Source: Rhodothermales bacterium | GTDB lineage: Bacteria; Bacteroidota; Rhodothermia; Rhodothermales; JABDKH01 | Direction of reading: 5' to 3' | Length of the DNA: 33,634 bases | Assembly: GCA_013002165.1 (NCBI GenBank) | Contig: JABDKO010000131.1 | Location: 1-33,634, forward strand | Part shown: piece by piece, positions 24,410 to 32,214 of the stretch | Layout: every line of letters starts with the position of its first letter | Position numbering within the stretch: position 1 is the first letter of the stretch | The notes under the pieces: generated by a model | The model's database searches: none | Seen by the model: only the letters and a program-made list of their open reading frames with translations | Told to the model about the DNA's origin: nothing | Made by a program: the position numbers and the translations under genes

Positions 24410-26566
24410 ATGTCCAGGCGTCGTCGTGAAAGAGTACAGATGGCCCGAGCAACGACCACTCTCGCACTGACACTACTGACACTGGCCACGTCGTCCATTC
24501 AGGTAGTAGCGCAGAATGATACCCTCTCTGGAAGTCTAGTCGATCGTTCGGGTGCGCCCGTTGCGGGAGCCACATTGGTCATACCGGGGACACTTTTCGG
24601 AATTATTTCCGGTGCAGATGGGACGTTTCAATTCCGCAGGATACGGCCCGGCGAGTACGACATACTGATCACGCATCCTGACTACGCATCGCAAAGTCTT
24701 CGCGTTGCAGTTCCTTCATCAAGCCCGCTTTCGATCACTCTCCTTCCCGTGCTGGCTGATCTGTCGCTCATCGCAATTGATCCGCTGCACAGCGCCAAAT
24801 CAGAATTCAGGCGATCGGTTGGAAGATACAGGTCGCCTCGAGACATCCGTGAGGGCAGGCTCGTCAATTCTAAACTGTCGTCGCCGATCTTCGATTGGAC
24901 ACAGATCCGACCTCCCGGGATCTACACGTTGCACGGCTTTCAATTGACTGACTTTAGAGGACAGGCCGAAGCAGCGTCAAGCCAACAGAACGGCCAACAT
25001 GTCCTGGAGGCATTTACTCAAGGCTTGCCTTTCTTTGACCAGAGAAGTGTCTATTTCTTTGATTCGTTTGAACCGATAGAAATCGAGCCAGTGTTCAGTG
25101 CCGGCTATTTAGCCAATGGAGGCGGACCAGCTATTGCCGGGAATGTCGGAGCCGCAACCAGCAGGATGTCAGCTGAAGCCGGAGTGAGCATGGATTTGTT
25201 CTCAACTGATTATTCGGCGGGAAACGGACTTTCCCTGCGAAGTGGAGGCACGCGTGTGTCTGGCGAGGGTCGCGCAATAGGACGACTGGGATCGCAGACT
25301 GGCCTGTCCGCTGGAGTCTTGCACTCTTCTGCTACCGGGGTCAACTATCCACTCCAGGAGGGCAGGCTCGAAAGCGATTCTGACACACGATTGAAAATCG
25401 GGCTACGGTCCAAAATGAATACGTTGCTGCGGTTTGCGAGTGCGGACATGTCCTTTCATCGAAGTAACACCGACTGGATCTTTCCAAACTTCGAACTCGG
25501 GGATCCCGGACTCATTGAGCGGTACACCGCCAACGGCTTGAGAGGGAGCGGCTCACTTGGGATCGGGTCGCATTTAACTCTCACTGCAGAAAGCTACTAT
25601 CGCGATGTCGAGGCCGTGTCTCAAACGGCCGCAATCGATCCGGGTGATCAAGATGTACTCGTCGACGCGACCGAATCAGCTGCCATGATTTCCACACAGG
25701 TTGCACCGGAAGTGAACCGGCTGAAATTTCTAATCAAAACTGGATTCGGATTGACGCAGGCGGGCAGTAACACGGGCGGCCAGTCAAAAAATATTCGAAC
25801 CGCGACCCTCGATCTGAGTTTTGGTGTGAGCGCCGATATATCCTCCAACTGGTCCGCTGTCGGGTCAACATCCTTCAAGAGATTGCCGGCATCTGCCGAG
25901 ATTTTGAACGCCAACGGCCTCAGGTCGAACTTCGGTCAACTTCGAATATCCTTTGTGGGCAATCGGGACCTGGACTCTCAGTCACTCCTATCTCTCAGTA
26001 CCGGCGTGTTTGGAATGACACGGCTTGCTGAAATTGAGGCATCATCCGCAGTTACCGTTGTACAGGACGGATTCACGTTGTTGCGGGAGCAATCAGCCAA
26101 TGAATTCAATGTTGTTCCGGCTGATCTGGTATACGCGGACGTGTACGTCCGGTCGACAAGTTCTTTTCGTGATGTCGCCTCGTTCGAGATAGACGCCCGG
26201 GGATCATTCGGCAGGGACAGAACCAATAACGAACCCGCAATCGGTGTTGCGCCATGGGCCATTGGCTCACACCTGGTCATGCGTACACCCTCCGGGCGAA
26301 CGTACACGCGAGCATCAACAGTTTCATACTTGCGTAAAAGTTCGGTAAACCGGCGTCTCGGTGAGGTGGAAACTCCAGGTGCATTCATTGTCGACTTGAG
26401 TGCAGGATTCTCCAGGAACGAGATTACATATGAACTGTTCGTCCGCAATGTTTTCGACAAAACCTTCTGGTATCACACGGGACCAGCGACTTATGTTGAC
26501 TCGCGCCGGATTCCTGGTCGAGGTCGGAACATTGGATTTCAAATCACCCTTCGACCCGGACAGTAA
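24410..26566 (+). CDS. TonB-dependent-receptor-like outer-membrane protein
   Basis: The 718-residue protein has a signal peptide (arginine-rich start, TTTLALTLLTLATSS, cleavage near VVAQ) and an N-terminal carboxypeptidase-regulatory-like domain (about residues 40-115: GSLVDRSGAPVAGATLVIPG, DGTFQFRRIRPGEYDILITHPDY). A diverged plug-like region comes next (about 140-265: GIYTLHGFQLTDFRGQ, FEPIEIEPVFSAGYLANGGG). A long series of alternating beta-strands follows, and the receptor-like end is ELFVRNVFDKTFWYHTGPAT with IPGRGRNIGFQITL. The PGRN-type end resembles receptors for metals and siderophores. The plug is weakly conserved, no TonB box was recognised, and the last residue is Gln rather than aromatic. 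It starts 2 nt after the RHH gene and likely takes up the substrate handled by the cassette. Confidence 0.8.
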   Translation: MSRRRRERVQMARATTTLALTLLTLATSSIQVVAQNDTLSGSLVDRSGAPVAGATLVIPGTLFGIISGADGTFQFRRIRPGEYDILITHPDYASQSLRVAVPSSSPLSITLLPVLADLSLIAIDPLHSAKSEFRRSVGRYRSPRDIREGRLVNSKLSSPIFDWTQIRPPGIYTLHGFQLTDFRGQAEAASSQQNGQHVLEAFTQGLPFFDQRSVYFFDSFEPIEIEPVFSAGYLANGGGPAIAGNVGAATSRMSAEAGVSMDLFSTDYSAGNGLSLRSGGTRVSGEGRAIGRLGSQTGLSAGVLHSSATGVNYPLQEGRLESDSDTRLKIGLRSKMNTLLRFASADMSFHRSNTDWIFPNFELGDPGLIERYTANGLRGSGSLGIGSHLTLTAESYYRDVEAVSQTAAIDPGDQDVLVDATESAAMISTQVAPEVNRLKFLIKTGFGLTQAGSNTGGQSKNIRTATLDLSFGVSADISSNWSAVGSTSFKRLPASAEILNANGLRSNFGQLRISFVGNRDLDSQSLLSLSTGVFGMTRLAEIEASSAVTVVQDGFTLLREQSANEFNVVPADLVYADVYVRSTSSFRDVASFEIDARGSFGRDRTNNEPAIGVAPWAIGSHLVMRTPSGRTYTRASTVSYLRKSSVNRRLGEVETPGAFIVDLSAGFSRNEITYELFVRNVFDKTFWYHTGPATYVDSRRIPGRGRNIGFQITLRPGQ

Positions 26567-26575
26567 ACTTGAATA

Positions 26576-27553
26576 TCATCCGTCGAAAAATGTGGCAAGG
26601 CGCTCTGCGGTTTCCTTGAACGGCCGAAACGCGTATCCAAGATCTTCGATCGCTTTGCTGCAATCGTATGTATAAAACCTGCTGGTAATCCTCGCGGTCT
26701 CCGGTGTAATTACTGCCTGACGGCCCACCATCCGGCTGGCAAAGCCTATAGCGTGCGCGGCAGGGATCAAAAAACGTGGATTGAGCTGCCGTGTAGTGAG
26801 GTCGACCCCGAAAGCGTCTGCAAGCGTTCCCATGATGAATCGCCATGACAGATTTTCGCCTCCCAGAATGTATCGTTCACCCGTGCGTCCCTTTTCCAGG
26901 GCGGCAACGTGACCCGCAGCTACATCCAGCACGTCAACAACGTTTGTGCCTCCGGCTGGAATCCCCGGTATCTTTCGCATTTTGATGCGCTCCAGAATTG
27001 CCGATGTATTTTCACCGGGTCTCGACTCCCCGAAAATTAGAGAAGGGTTTACCATAACGGCATCCAGTCCTTCGGCGATTGCTCGGTGGACCTCCATCTC
27101 TGCTTTGCGCTTCGATATCGCGTATTTGCTGTTGAACCGGGAGGGCGACCATTTGCGCGCCTCATTCACAACGACACTCGAATCAGGATCACGCCCGATT
27201 GCGGCAATACTCGACGTGTGAACCACGCGATCGACGCCGTGCTCAACTGCTGCATTGAGTACGTTTGCAGTCCCGTCGTAGTTAGCCAGATACGGATCGT
27301 CAGAACCCTTCATGTCGAATCCTACGACGGCGGCCGTATGAAATACTGCCGATACTCCTTTCATTGCAGGGCCAATGGATACCGGATCCATAATATCGCC
27401 GACACACTGCTCAACAGCATCGGCGTATGGTCCGAGAAGATCCAGTCGGGACGATTCACGGTGGAGGATTCTGACCGCAGTATTCGAGTCGACCAACAGC
27501 TTCACGAGTGCCGAGCCGACCATACCGGTCGCGCCGGTAACAAGAATTTTCAC
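26576..27553 (-). CDS. NAD(P)-dependent epimerase/dehydratase (extended SDR)
   Basis: The 325-residue protein starts with GTG (KILVTGATGMVGSALVKLL), giving the GxxGxxG nucleotide-binding loop at residues 7-13. The SDR active-site residues are Ser114/115 (VVHTSSIAAIG) and Tyr144-xxx-Lys148 (KYAISK). The substrate region contains MVNPSLIFGESRPGENTS and GGTNVVDVLDVAAGHVAALEKG, as in dihydroflavonol-4-reductase/HpnA-like proteins. The substrate is unknown; a sugar, sterol-like or hopanoid precursor would fit the subgroup. It overlaps the upstream biotin carrier gene by 4 nt (GTGA). It converges on the receptor gene with only 9 nt between stops. Confidence 0.92.
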   Translation of the reverse strand: MKILVTGATGMVGSALVKLLVDSNTAVRILHRESSRLDLLGPYADAVEQCVGDIMDPVSIGPAMKGVSAVFHTAAVVGFDMKGSDDPYLANYDGTANVLNAAVEHGVDRVVHTSSIAAIGRDPDSSVVVNEARKWSPSRFNSKYAISKRKAEMEVHRAIAEGLDAVMVNPSLIFGESRPGENTSAILERIKMRKIPGIPAGGTNVVDVLDVAAGHVAALEKGRTGERYILGGENLSWRFIMGTLADAFGVDLTTRQLNPRFLIPAAHAIGFASRMVGRQAVITPETARITSRFYTYDCSKAIEDLGYAFRPFKETAERLATFFDG

Positions 27554-28053
27554 TCTGCAGTGTCCAGTTCGATTAGCAATTGGTTTTTCGCGACTGCGTC
27601 GTGCTGCGAGACATGAACGGCAGACACAACTCCAGCTGCTGGCGCTCTGAGTTCGTTTTCCATCTTCATGGCTTCCAGAACAAGAAGTGGATCGCCCTTA
27701 CCTACTGTATCTCCAAGGTCTACGTCTACGCGAACAACGAGGCCGGGCATGGGAGCCTTTAGATTAGAGTGGGCAGATGAATCCGCTGAAGACAGATTAT
27801 ACTTTTCAAGCAGGAGATCTCGTTCTGTCTTGATCGACACGCCAGCAGATTCTCCATTGACGCTGACATCGACAACGTCATTACTCTCGAGTGCAAATGC
27901 AGAATAGCCGACTCCATTGATAAGAATATGTACTCGTCCCGGTCCAAGAGTCACGATATCGCAGCTCAACTCCTCTCCGTCGACGAAAACGCCCTTGTCA
28001 CCAATGTCAAAATCGAACTGATTATCGTTTACTATTGCCCGGTATTTTCGCAT
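27550..28053 (-). CDS. Biotin carboxyl carrier protein (acyl-CoA carboxylase type)
   Basis: The 167-residue protein ends in a biotinyl-lipoyl domain (about residues 97-165: LKAPMPGLVVRVDVDLGDTVGKG, VLEAMKMENELRAP) with biotin-accepting Lys130 in the AMKM motif. The N-terminal half (about residues 1-80) is a beta-rich region seen in carrier subunits of propionyl-/acetyl-CoA carboxylases. No biotin carboxylase or carboxyltransferase gene lies beside it, because aat is divergent upstream and a SDR gene lies downstream. It would need subunits encoded elsewhere. It starts with ATG and is divergent from aat across 69 nt. Confidence 0.93.
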   Translation of the reverse strand: MRKYRAIVNDNQFDFDIGDKGVFVDGEELSCDIVTLGPGRVHILINGVGYSAFALESNDVVDVSVNGESAGVSIKTERDLLLEKYNLSSADSSAHSNLKAPMPGLVVRVDVDLGDTVGKGDPLLVLEAMKMENELRAPAAGVVSAVHVSQHDAVAKNQLLIELDTAE

Positions 28054-28122
28054 ACAAAGTATCTTGTTTATGCGTGAAGATACGCAACTGAATAAAATGA
28101 CTCCTAATTCCGCGCAGTCCGT
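28054..28122. promoter_or_regulatory. Divergent intergenic region (biotin carrier / aat)
   Basis: These 69 nt separate two divergently transcribed units and so must contain, or lie next to, two promoters. On the minus strand GATACTTTGT lies just before the biotin carrier ATG and resembles a Bacteroidota -7 element one base short, but it is too close to the start to be convincing. No strong element or operator is seen. Confidence 0.3.
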
Positions 28123-28698
28123 ATGGGCAGGCTCCCGCCGTCACTTCTTCTCGATGCCTATTCACAGGGTCTATTCCCGATGGCAGATGAGGAATCGTCG
28201 GAAATCTACTGGTTCTCCCCTGATCCCAGGGCGATAATTCCATTGGATGGCCTCAAGATTTCACGATCTTTGCGTGCCGTACTGTCTGGAAACAAATTCG
28301 AAACAACGTTTGACCGTGCCTTTGAAGCCGTAATCGAAGCGTGCTCGGATCGCACGTCAACATGGATCTCTGACGAAATATCCGCCGCTTATATCAAATT
28401 GCACAAACTTGGTTACGCTCATAGCGTAGAATGCTGGCACGATGGAAATCTCGCGGGAGGATTGTACGGTGTTAGCATCGGAGGAGCATTCTTCGGCGAG
28501 TCAATGTTTCATCGAGTCAGCAATGCTTCAAAAGTAGCGCTAGTCGCGCTTGTTGAGTACCTGAACGATCACGATTTTCAAATGCTAGATATCCAATTCC
28601 TGACCCCACATCTCGAGACGCTCGGTGCAATCGAAATACCGCGCCCGAGGTATCTCAAGATGCTGAAGTCGGCCGTTTACAATGAGTCGAAATGGTAA
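28123..28698 (+). CDS. aat: Leucyl/phenylalanyl-tRNA-protein transferase
   Basis: The 191-residue enzyme attaches Leu or Phe to N-terminal Lys/Arg of proteins, marking them for ClpAP degradation (N-degron pathway). Family motifs are AYSQGLFPMADE (canonical AYxxGxFPM), IYWFSPDPRAIIPLD, and GYAHSVECWHDGNLAGGLYGVSIGGAFFGESMFH, then FQMLDIQFLTPHLETLGA. Length is slightly shorter than the Escherichia coli protein (234). ATG 28123 is supported by the family N-terminus LLLDAYSQGLFPM. Its stop overlaps the next gene by 7 nt, so the operon aat-amidase-pfkA-menG is probably translationally coupled. Confidence 0.95.
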   Translation: MGRLPPSLLLDAYSQGLFPMADEESSEIYWFSPDPRAIIPLDGLKISRSLRAVLSGNKFETTFDRAFEAVIEACSDRTSTWISDEISAAYIKLHKLGYAHSVECWHDGNLAGGLYGVSIGGAFFGESMFHRVSNASKVALVALVEYLNDHDFQMLDIQFLTPHLETLGAIEIPRPRYLKMLKSAVYNESKW

Positions 28699-29603
28699 CT
28701 TCCGCTAGTCGTTTTCGATCGCTTATTCTGTTTGTCTTGCTTGGCATTCCAGCTGGTCTGACGTCGTGCGCTGGACAGGCGAATGACACGGATAAGCAAG
28801 TCGCGACGTCTGTGGTCGTCAAATCAGACACCGTGGATGCCTACGTTCAATTGATTTCATCGGCTGCGAGCGTTCTTGATTCAGACCAGTTTGGTGATGC
28901 TGTCTTGCAGGCCGGTCTCAGTTTAGAAAACAGACCTTATCTTGCAGGGTTGCTCGATGAGAGTGACTCTGAGGACCTTGTAATCAGGCTGGACGGTTTC
29001 GATTGCGTTCTGCTTGTCGAAACAGCACTGGCTTCGGCCCGGGCAGCGGCCCGGGGTGATAAATCCGTTAGTGGGTTTTCTCATGAGATCGAAACTCTCA
29101 GATATCGCAACGGAGACCGCAGAGGATATGGCAGCCGGCTGCACTACTTTACAGATTGGATCAACGATAACAGCAACAGGGGAATCGTTGAGGACATCAC
29201 CCAACGTCTTGGAGGCGTGGCATACGAGCACACATTGAACTTCATGTCGGCCAATCGGGCCCTGTATCCAAAGATCTCCGATAACGACAGCCTGCTTGCC
29301 GAGATCGTCGGGCTTGAACAGAAACTGAAAGCAGTTGATTTCTTTTATATTCCACAGGCGAATATAGTCGACGCCTACCCCGGCATACGATCTGGAGATG
29401 TCATTGCCATTACAACCTCAGTCCCCGGCCTGGACATATCGCACACGGGAATCGCTTACGTTGAGGATGGAGCAGTCGGATTTTTACATGCATCGACGTC
29501 GCGGGGCGTTACAGTTGCCCCGGATCTGAGTACCTACGTTAACAATAACGCGAAGCAGACCGGCATTATGGTGGCGCGCCCGCTAATACCTTTGGACGAA
29601 TGA
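28692..29603 (+). CDS. DUF1460-family NlpC/P60-like N-acetylmuramoyl-L-alanine amidase, lipoprotein
   Basis: The 303-residue protein has a lipoprotein signal (SLILFVLLGIPAG) with a good lipobox, LTSC, at Cys26. The body carries the DUF1460 hallmark GFDCVLLVETALA with the likely nucleophile Cys105, plus YGSRLHYFTDWINDN and LDISHTGIAYVEDG with the likely catalytic His. Characterised DUF1460 proteins are NlpC/P60-fold amidases that cut between MurNAc and L-Ala of peptidoglycan fragments, so this one probably acts in the periplasm on cell-wall turnover products. It overlaps aat by 7 nt and pfkA by 4 nt, an unusual operon partner for both. Confidence 0.88.
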   Translation: MVTSASRFRSLILFVLLGIPAGLTSCAGQANDTDKQVATSVVVKSDTVDAYVQLISSAASVLDSDQFGDAVLQAGLSLENRPYLAGLLDESDSEDLVIRLDGFDCVLLVETALASARAAARGDKSVSGFSHEIETLRYRNGDRRGYGSRLHYFTDWINDNSNRGIVEDITQRLGGVAYEHTLNFMSANRALYPKISDNDSLLAEIVGLEQKLKAVDFFYIPQANIVDAYPGIRSGDVIAITTSVPGLDISHTGIAYVEDGAVGFLHASTSRGVTVAPDLSTYVNNNAKQTGIMVARPLIPLDE

Positions 29604-30586
29604 ACGAGATTTCGCGAGTTGGACTATTAACCAGCGGTGGGGATGCACCCGGAATGAATGCCTGTGTCCGTGCTGTCACGCGCTCGGCAATCGCGAGCGA
29701 CTTCGAAGTCGTCGGAATCAAGCGGGGATACGCAGGGATGATCGACGGAGATTTCGTTGATATGGACAGCAAGTCCGTTTCCAACATTCTGCAGAAGGGC
29801 GGTACGGTTCTCAAGAGTACCCGATCGCGGCGCTTTATGACTGAAGAGGGTCGGGCAATCGCTGCGCAGAACCTGATAGATGCGGGCATTGACGCGATCG
29901 TTGCAATTGGCGGAGATGGTACTTTTAAAGGAGCAACGATCTTTGCAGCTGAACACCGTGTCCACGTTGTCGGTTGTCCCGGAACCATTGACAACGATTT
30001 GTTCGGGACCGACGAGACAATCGGATATGATACGGCGTTGAACACGGCCATCGAGAATATCGACAAGATTCGCGACACTGCGGACGCTCACAACCGCCTG
30101 TTTCTGGTTGAAGTCATGGGGCGTGATGCGGGCTTCATCGCCCTTAACTCTGCAATTGGAGGCGGAGCTGAAAAAGTTCTTCTGCCGGAGAGGGATACAA
30201 ATATTATTGAGATCAAGAAGCATCTGATTTCCCTTATGTCCAGCCACGCGCGGTCTTCAATCGTTGTCGTTGCCGAAGGTGAAGGTCAGGGTGGCGCTGC
30301 GAGACTGGCCCAGGAACTGCAGGAGGATGAAACGTTTGACGATATCGATCTCCGTGTTTGCATCCTTGGTCACACGCAGAGAGGTGGTTCGCCTACTGCC
30401 AGGGACAGGGTGCTTGCATCTCGACTTGGCATCGCGGCAGTAAAGGCTCTGGTCGATGGCTACTCGGGAATCATGGTTGGTGTCGTTGACAACGATATCA
30501 AGCATACTCCATTGAAAGAAGTGTGCGCGCGCAAGAAGGATATCGATTACGATTTGCTGAATCTTGCACAACAGTTGAGTACATAG
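29600..30586 (+). CDS. pfkA: ATP-dependent 6-phosphofructokinase
   Basis: The 328-residue protein has the PFK signatures LTSGGDAPGMNACVRAVTR, AIGGDGTFKG (residues 102-111) and GCPGTIDNDLFGTDETIGYDTA with catalytic Asp131. It also has EVMGRDAGFIALNSAIGGGAEKVLLPE and LGHTQRGGSPTARDR. The GGDGT form (Gly after Asp, not GGDD) points to ATP rather than pyrophosphate as donor. It catalyses the committed step of glycolysis. The start ATG overlaps the amidase stop as ATGA. Confidence 0.96.
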   Translation: MNEISRVGLLTSGGDAPGMNACVRAVTRSAIASDFEVVGIKRGYAGMIDGDFVDMDSKSVSNILQKGGTVLKSTRSRRFMTEEGRAIAAQNLIDAGIDAIVAIGGDGTFKGATIFAAEHRVHVVGCPGTIDNDLFGTDETIGYDTALNTAIENIDKIRDTADAHNRLFLVEVMGRDAGFIALNSAIGGGAEKVLLPERDTNIIEIKKHLISLMSSHARSSIVVVAEGEGQGGAARLAQELQEDETFDDIDLRVCILGHTQRGGSPTARDRVLASRLGIAAVKALVDGYSGIMVGVVDNDIKHTPLKEVCARKKDIDYDLLNLAQQLST

Positions 30587-30591
30587 TAGAC

Positions 30592-31332
30592 ATGACGGAG
30601 ATTGATAAAGAAATGGAAGTACCGCCGGTTGGCCGAGTAGAGGGGAAGAAGGAGAAGATCGAGTCGATGTTCGATTCGATAGCTCACAGGTACGATCTCG
30701 TTAATCGTCTCCTCAGTCTTGGGATTGATCAGTCGTGGCGGCGTAAGGCCATCGCCCAGATCAAACCGTATAAGCCAAGAGAAATCCTTGATGTGGCCAC
30801 AGGTACTGCTGATCTCGCAATATTGGCCGCGAGTCTCGATCCCGAAAGAATTGTCGGTGTCGACATATCTGAAGAGATGCTGGCATTTGGGAGGAAGAAA
30901 CTGATCGACAGGAATTTGCAGGATTTGATTTCACTGCAAACGGGCGATGCTGAGGATCTTCCGTTCGACAATGATTCGTTTGATGCAGCCCTCGTTGCAT
31001 TCGGTGTCCGAAACTTTGAAAACCTGGACGCGGGACTCGGTGAAATTCGACGCGTGATCAGGCCGGGCGGTGTACTGGTGATCCTCGAATTTAGTCGTCC
31101 AAGGCTTTTTCCAATGAAGCAGGCGTACTCTGTGTATTCAAAGCACGTGATGCCTCGCGTCGGAGGAATGGTCTCAGGTAACTCGGGGGCCTACACGTAT
31201 CTCCCGTCCTCTGTACAGGAATTTCCTGATGGTGAGGATTTTCTTGACTACATGCGAAAGGCGGGATTCATCGACACAGAATGCACGCGTCTGACGACAG
31301 GTATTGCTTCCTTATATCGAGGAGTTGCCTGA
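30592..31332 (+). CDS. menG: Demethylmenaquinone methyltransferase (MenG/UbiE family)
   Basis: From ATG 30592 the protein is 246 residues, 5 nt after pfkA. The frame is open upstream into pfkA, but family sequence begins near KKEKIESMFDSIAHRYDLVNRLLSLGID. The SAM-binding motif is EILDVATGTADLAILAA, followed by VGVDISEEMLAFGR, GDAEDLPFDNDSFDAALVAFGVRNFEN and the C-terminal GIASLYRGVA. It methylates demethylmenaquinone, the last step to menaquinone. A 6-bp hairpin surrounds its stop codon. It converges with the RsbW-like gene, leaving only 8 nt between stops. Confidence 0.95.
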   Translation: MTEIDKEMEVPPVGRVEGKKEKIESMFDSIAHRYDLVNRLLSLGIDQSWRRKAIAQIKPYKPREILDVATGTADLAILAASLDPERIVGVDISEEMLAFGRKKLIDRNLQDLISLQTGDAEDLPFDNDSFDAALVAFGVRNFENLDAGLGEIRRVIRPGGVLVILEFSRPRLFPMKQAYSVYSKHVMPRVGGMVSGNSGAYTYLPSSVQEFPDGEDFLDYMRKAGFIDTECTRLTTGIASLYRGVA

Positions 31333-31338
31333 GGCAGC
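31324..31338. terminator. Small hairpin with the menG stop codon in its loop
   Basis: GTTGCC (31324-31329) pairs with GGCAGC (31333-31338), with one G-U, around a loop that is the menG stop TGA. It lies at the boundary of two convergent operons whose coding regions are 8 nt apart. No T-run follows on either strand, so it may only slow or separate convergent transcription. Confidence 0.3.
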
Positions 31339-31340
31339 CG

Positions 31341-31763
31341 CTACTGGCCCCGGTATTTGATGAGGCAACATTCGTTGCTATTGCCCCTGGTTCGGTACTC
31401 GACACGGTCCATCAGTCGCTTCATGATTTGCACGCCGAAGCCTCCTGTCTTTTTCTGACGTGCAAATTCGAAGATGTCCGGCTCCTGGTATGCGCGCTCA
31501 TCAAAGGATACACCCTCATCGCGAATCCGGACGGTGAACCTGTCGGGACTGATGACAACGTCTACGTCGATAGTACCGCTCTTGCTACCCTTGTAAGCGT
31601 GTTTAATAACATTCGCACATGCCTCATCGACAGCGATCTTCAACTCGCTCACAGCACGCTCCGAGAACCCTGCCTCGTGGGCGTGATGCTCAACGAAACG
31701 CCGGACGTCCTCGAGGTACCGAGTCGAACTGACGATCGAAAGAGTATGTACGGATCTACTCAC
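31341..31763 (-). CDS. RsbW/SpoIIAB-like serine kinase, anti-sigma type
   Basis: The 140-residue protein is a GHKL (HATPase_c_2) kinase. The N-box LKIAVDEACANVIKHAYKG has Glu47 and Asn51. The following boxes are FTVRIRDEGVSFDE and KKTGGFGVQIMKRLMDRVEY. In partner-switching systems this kinase binds and inhibits a sigma factor or other target and phosphorylates its STAS antagonist. The start is GTG at 31763, 16 nt after the STAS gene. No sigma factor lies next to it, so its output target is unknown. Confidence 0.92.
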   Translation of the reverse strand: MSRSVHTLSIVSSTRYLEDVRRFVEHHAHEAGFSERAVSELKIAVDEACANVIKHAYKGSKSGTIDVDVVISPDRFTVRIRDEGVSFDERAYQEPDIFEFARQKKTGGFGVQIMKRLMDRVEYRTRGNSNECCLIKYRGQ

Positions 31764-31779
31764 AAGATTGCTATTTTAG

Positions 31780-32136
31780 CTACGCGCCGCCTCCATTGAA
31801 CTTACCAAGGGCATCCTCCTCTGTATCGAGAATGTCGAACAGCATCGGAAAGCCAAGCAGGTCAAAAACGTTAAATACTTTGGGTTGCAGGGCAACAATC
31901 TTGATGTCGCCACCCTTTTCGCGCACATCTTCGATGTACGCCATAAATACACCCAGACCTGCGCTTGAAATGTATTGCAGGTCTTTGCCATTAATTACGA
32001 TCTGAAAGTGCGCGTCATCACGACACTTTTGAATCGCGGCCTCAAGTTCCGAAGCGGTGTGGGCATCAAGCTCACCATTCAGGTCCAGTACTTTGATCGC
32101 ACCGCTTGATCTAAAGCCGACTGAAAAATTGCTCAT
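31780..32136 (-). CDS. RsbV/SpoIIAA-like STAS anti-sigma factor antagonist
   Basis: The 118-residue STAS protein has AIKVLDLNGELDAHTASELEAAI and LQYISSAGLGVFMAYIEDV, in which Ser58 aligns with the phosphorylated Ser of SpoIIAA/RsbV. The tail (EEDALGKFNGGGA) is slightly extended. Unphosphorylated antagonist would bind the RsbW-like kinase encoded 16 nt downstream. It lies 78 nt after the phosphatase gene, which may allow its own promoter. Confidence 0.93.
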   Translation of the reverse strand: MSNFSVGFRSSGAIKVLDLNGELDAHTASELEAAIQKCRDDAHFQIVINGKDLQYISSAGLGVFMAYIEDVREKGGDIKIVALQPKVFNVFDLLGFPMLFDILDTEEDALGKFNGGGA

Positions 32137-32214
32137 TGGTATCTGATTTAATAAGTAAGGAGGACAACGCTCCCAATTTCGGAATAATTTGTGTCGTTTG
32201 TAGTAGAATCATCA

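Noticed and set aside
27086-27616. 176-residue plus-strand ORF opposite the SDR gene
   Set aside because: The opposite strand encodes a complete SDR with glycine loop and YxxxK motif; the plus ORF has no recognisable features.
30523-30591. Upstream extension of menG into the end of pfkA
   Set aside because: The extra 23 residues overlap pfkA in another frame and do not match MenG/UbiE N-termini; ATG 30592 fits the operon spacing.
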